From Pseudoduganella armeniaca (GTDB lineage Bacteria; Pseudomonadota; Gammaproteobacteria; Burkholderiales; Burkholderiaceae_D), in the NCBI RefSeq assembly GCF_003028855.1, contig NZ_CP028324.1, positions 3,224,001 through 3,288,000 of the forward strand: DNA of 64,000 nt, in the 5' to 3' direction. Position numbers and translations under genes: made by a program. Within the stretch, counting starts at the first letter, position 1. Each line of letters opens with the position of its first letter. Positions 63,514-64,000 of the stretch are shown here, one piece after another. The notes under the pieces were generated by a model. It was not told where the DNA came from. It did no database searches and was given only the letters and a program-made list of their open reading frames with translations.

Positions 63514-64000
63514 TCAGTCTTCCTTGCGCAGGTGCGGGAACAGCAGCACGTCGCGGATGTTCGGCGAGTCGGTCAGCAGCATGATCAAGCGGTCGATGCC
63601 GATGCCGCAGCCGCCGGCCGGTGGCATGCCGTATTCCAGCGCGCGGATATAGTCGGCGTCGTAGTACATCGCCTCGTCGTCGCCGGCTTCCTTCGCGGCC
63701 ACCTGGGCCAGGAAGCGCGCCGACTGGTCTTCCGCGTCGTTCAGCTCGGAGAAGCCGTTGGCGATCTCGCGGCCCACCATGAACAGCTCGAAGCGCTCGG
63801 TGATGCCCTTGCGCGTGTCGGAGGCGCGCGCCAGCGGCGACACTTCTTCCGGATAGTCGATGATGAAGGTCGGCTCCCACAGCTGCGCTTCGGCGGTTTC
63901 CTCGAACAGCGCCAGTTGCAGCGCCCCCAGGCCCGAGTGAGCATGCGGCTTGACGCCGAACTTCTTCAGTTCGGCCTTGATGAATTCCGCGTCGTTCAGC
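63514..64000 (-). CDS. lysS: Lysyl-tRNA synthetase LysS, C-terminal part
   Basis: C-terminal 161 residues of class II lysyl-tRNA synthetase; the start lies right of the window. WEPTFIIDYPEEVSPLAR and MVGREIANGFSELNDAEDQ are characteristic. The class II motif 3 GCGIGIDRLIMLLTDSPNIRD is intact, ending VLLFPHLRKED. The frame is open to the window edge. It charges tRNA-Lys in the cytosol. A family A repeat follows its stop by 7 bases. Confidence 0.95.
   Translation of the reverse strand, partial: LNDAEFIKAELKKFGVKPHAHSGLGALQLALFEETAEAQLWEPTFIIDYPEEVSPLARASDTRKGITERFELFMVGREIANGFSELNDAEDQSARFLAQVAAKEAGDDEAMYYDADYIRALEYGMPPAGGCGIGIDRLIMLLTDSPNIRDVLLFPHLRKED

Overview
The window is GC-rich, densely coded DNA from a beta-proteobacterium. 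It most likely belongs to Oxalobacteraceae of the Massilia/Duganella/Telluria type. This is inferred from the high GC, the MSHA pilus gene content, the bamD/rluD/pgeF block, the adjacent phaC and phaR, and gene-end palindromes of a kind I associate with that group. No transposase, prophage gene, CRISPR array, rRNA or tRNA was seen, and no gap longer than about 300 bases lacks a gene.

Layout. (1) 1-4974, minus strand: a four-gene, ATGA-coupled operon encoding an ABC ATPase, a GspA/MshM-like ATPase, a lipoprotein secretin and a TPR membrane protein that runs off the left edge. It looks like a second MshL-M-N set. (2) 5102-21414, plus strand: a full MSHA-type IV pilus cluster in permuted order, E-G-F?-A-C-D-O-P-Q and then I-PilN-J-K-L-M-N. 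It covers the motor ATPase, inner-membrane platform, major and minor pilins, tip-like MshQ, alignment proteins and secretin. (3) 21469-25860: a degenerate HD-GYP protein, methionine aminotransferase, PIN protein, YaaA and BamD. (4) 25927-30625: RluD, PgeF, a small membrane protein, and PHA synthase with its regulator PhaR. (5) 30785-38957: a sugar operon (GH1 glucosidase, ABC importer, TonB receptor) behind a promoter flanked by two LacI-type operators. (6) 39159-47480: RimO, cystathionine beta-lyase, a di-heme cytochrome, small proteins, cytochrome c, TspO, a CoA transferase and SerB. (7) 47501-57700: Mfd, a PP2C phosphatase, PBP1A, GlpD and a POT peptide transporter. (8) 57910-63386: PpnN nucleosidase followed by a SLATT two-helix membrane protein, then a soluble four-PAS chemoreceptor followed by a triple CheW-like protein. 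(9) The C-terminal part of LysS at the right edge.

Two patterns run through the whole window. First, at least 13 breaks in 10 genes are each explained by exactly one missing base in a G/C-rich run. After correction the gene lengths become family-typical and the 4-base stop/start overlaps are restored, so these are more likely assembly errors than pseudogenes. Second, gene 3' ends carry a dispersed palindrome (GGGGTCTGTCCCC-n-GGGGACTGACCCC, usually followed by a GGTTTT tail). Its orientation matches the strand of the gene it follows in all nine copies found, which suggests a dispersed terminator-like repeat.

Best candidates for unusual biology are the ppnN-SLATT pair, the ABC-ATPase/secretin operon, the oriented gene-end repeat family, and the four-PAS receptor/triple-CheW cassette.
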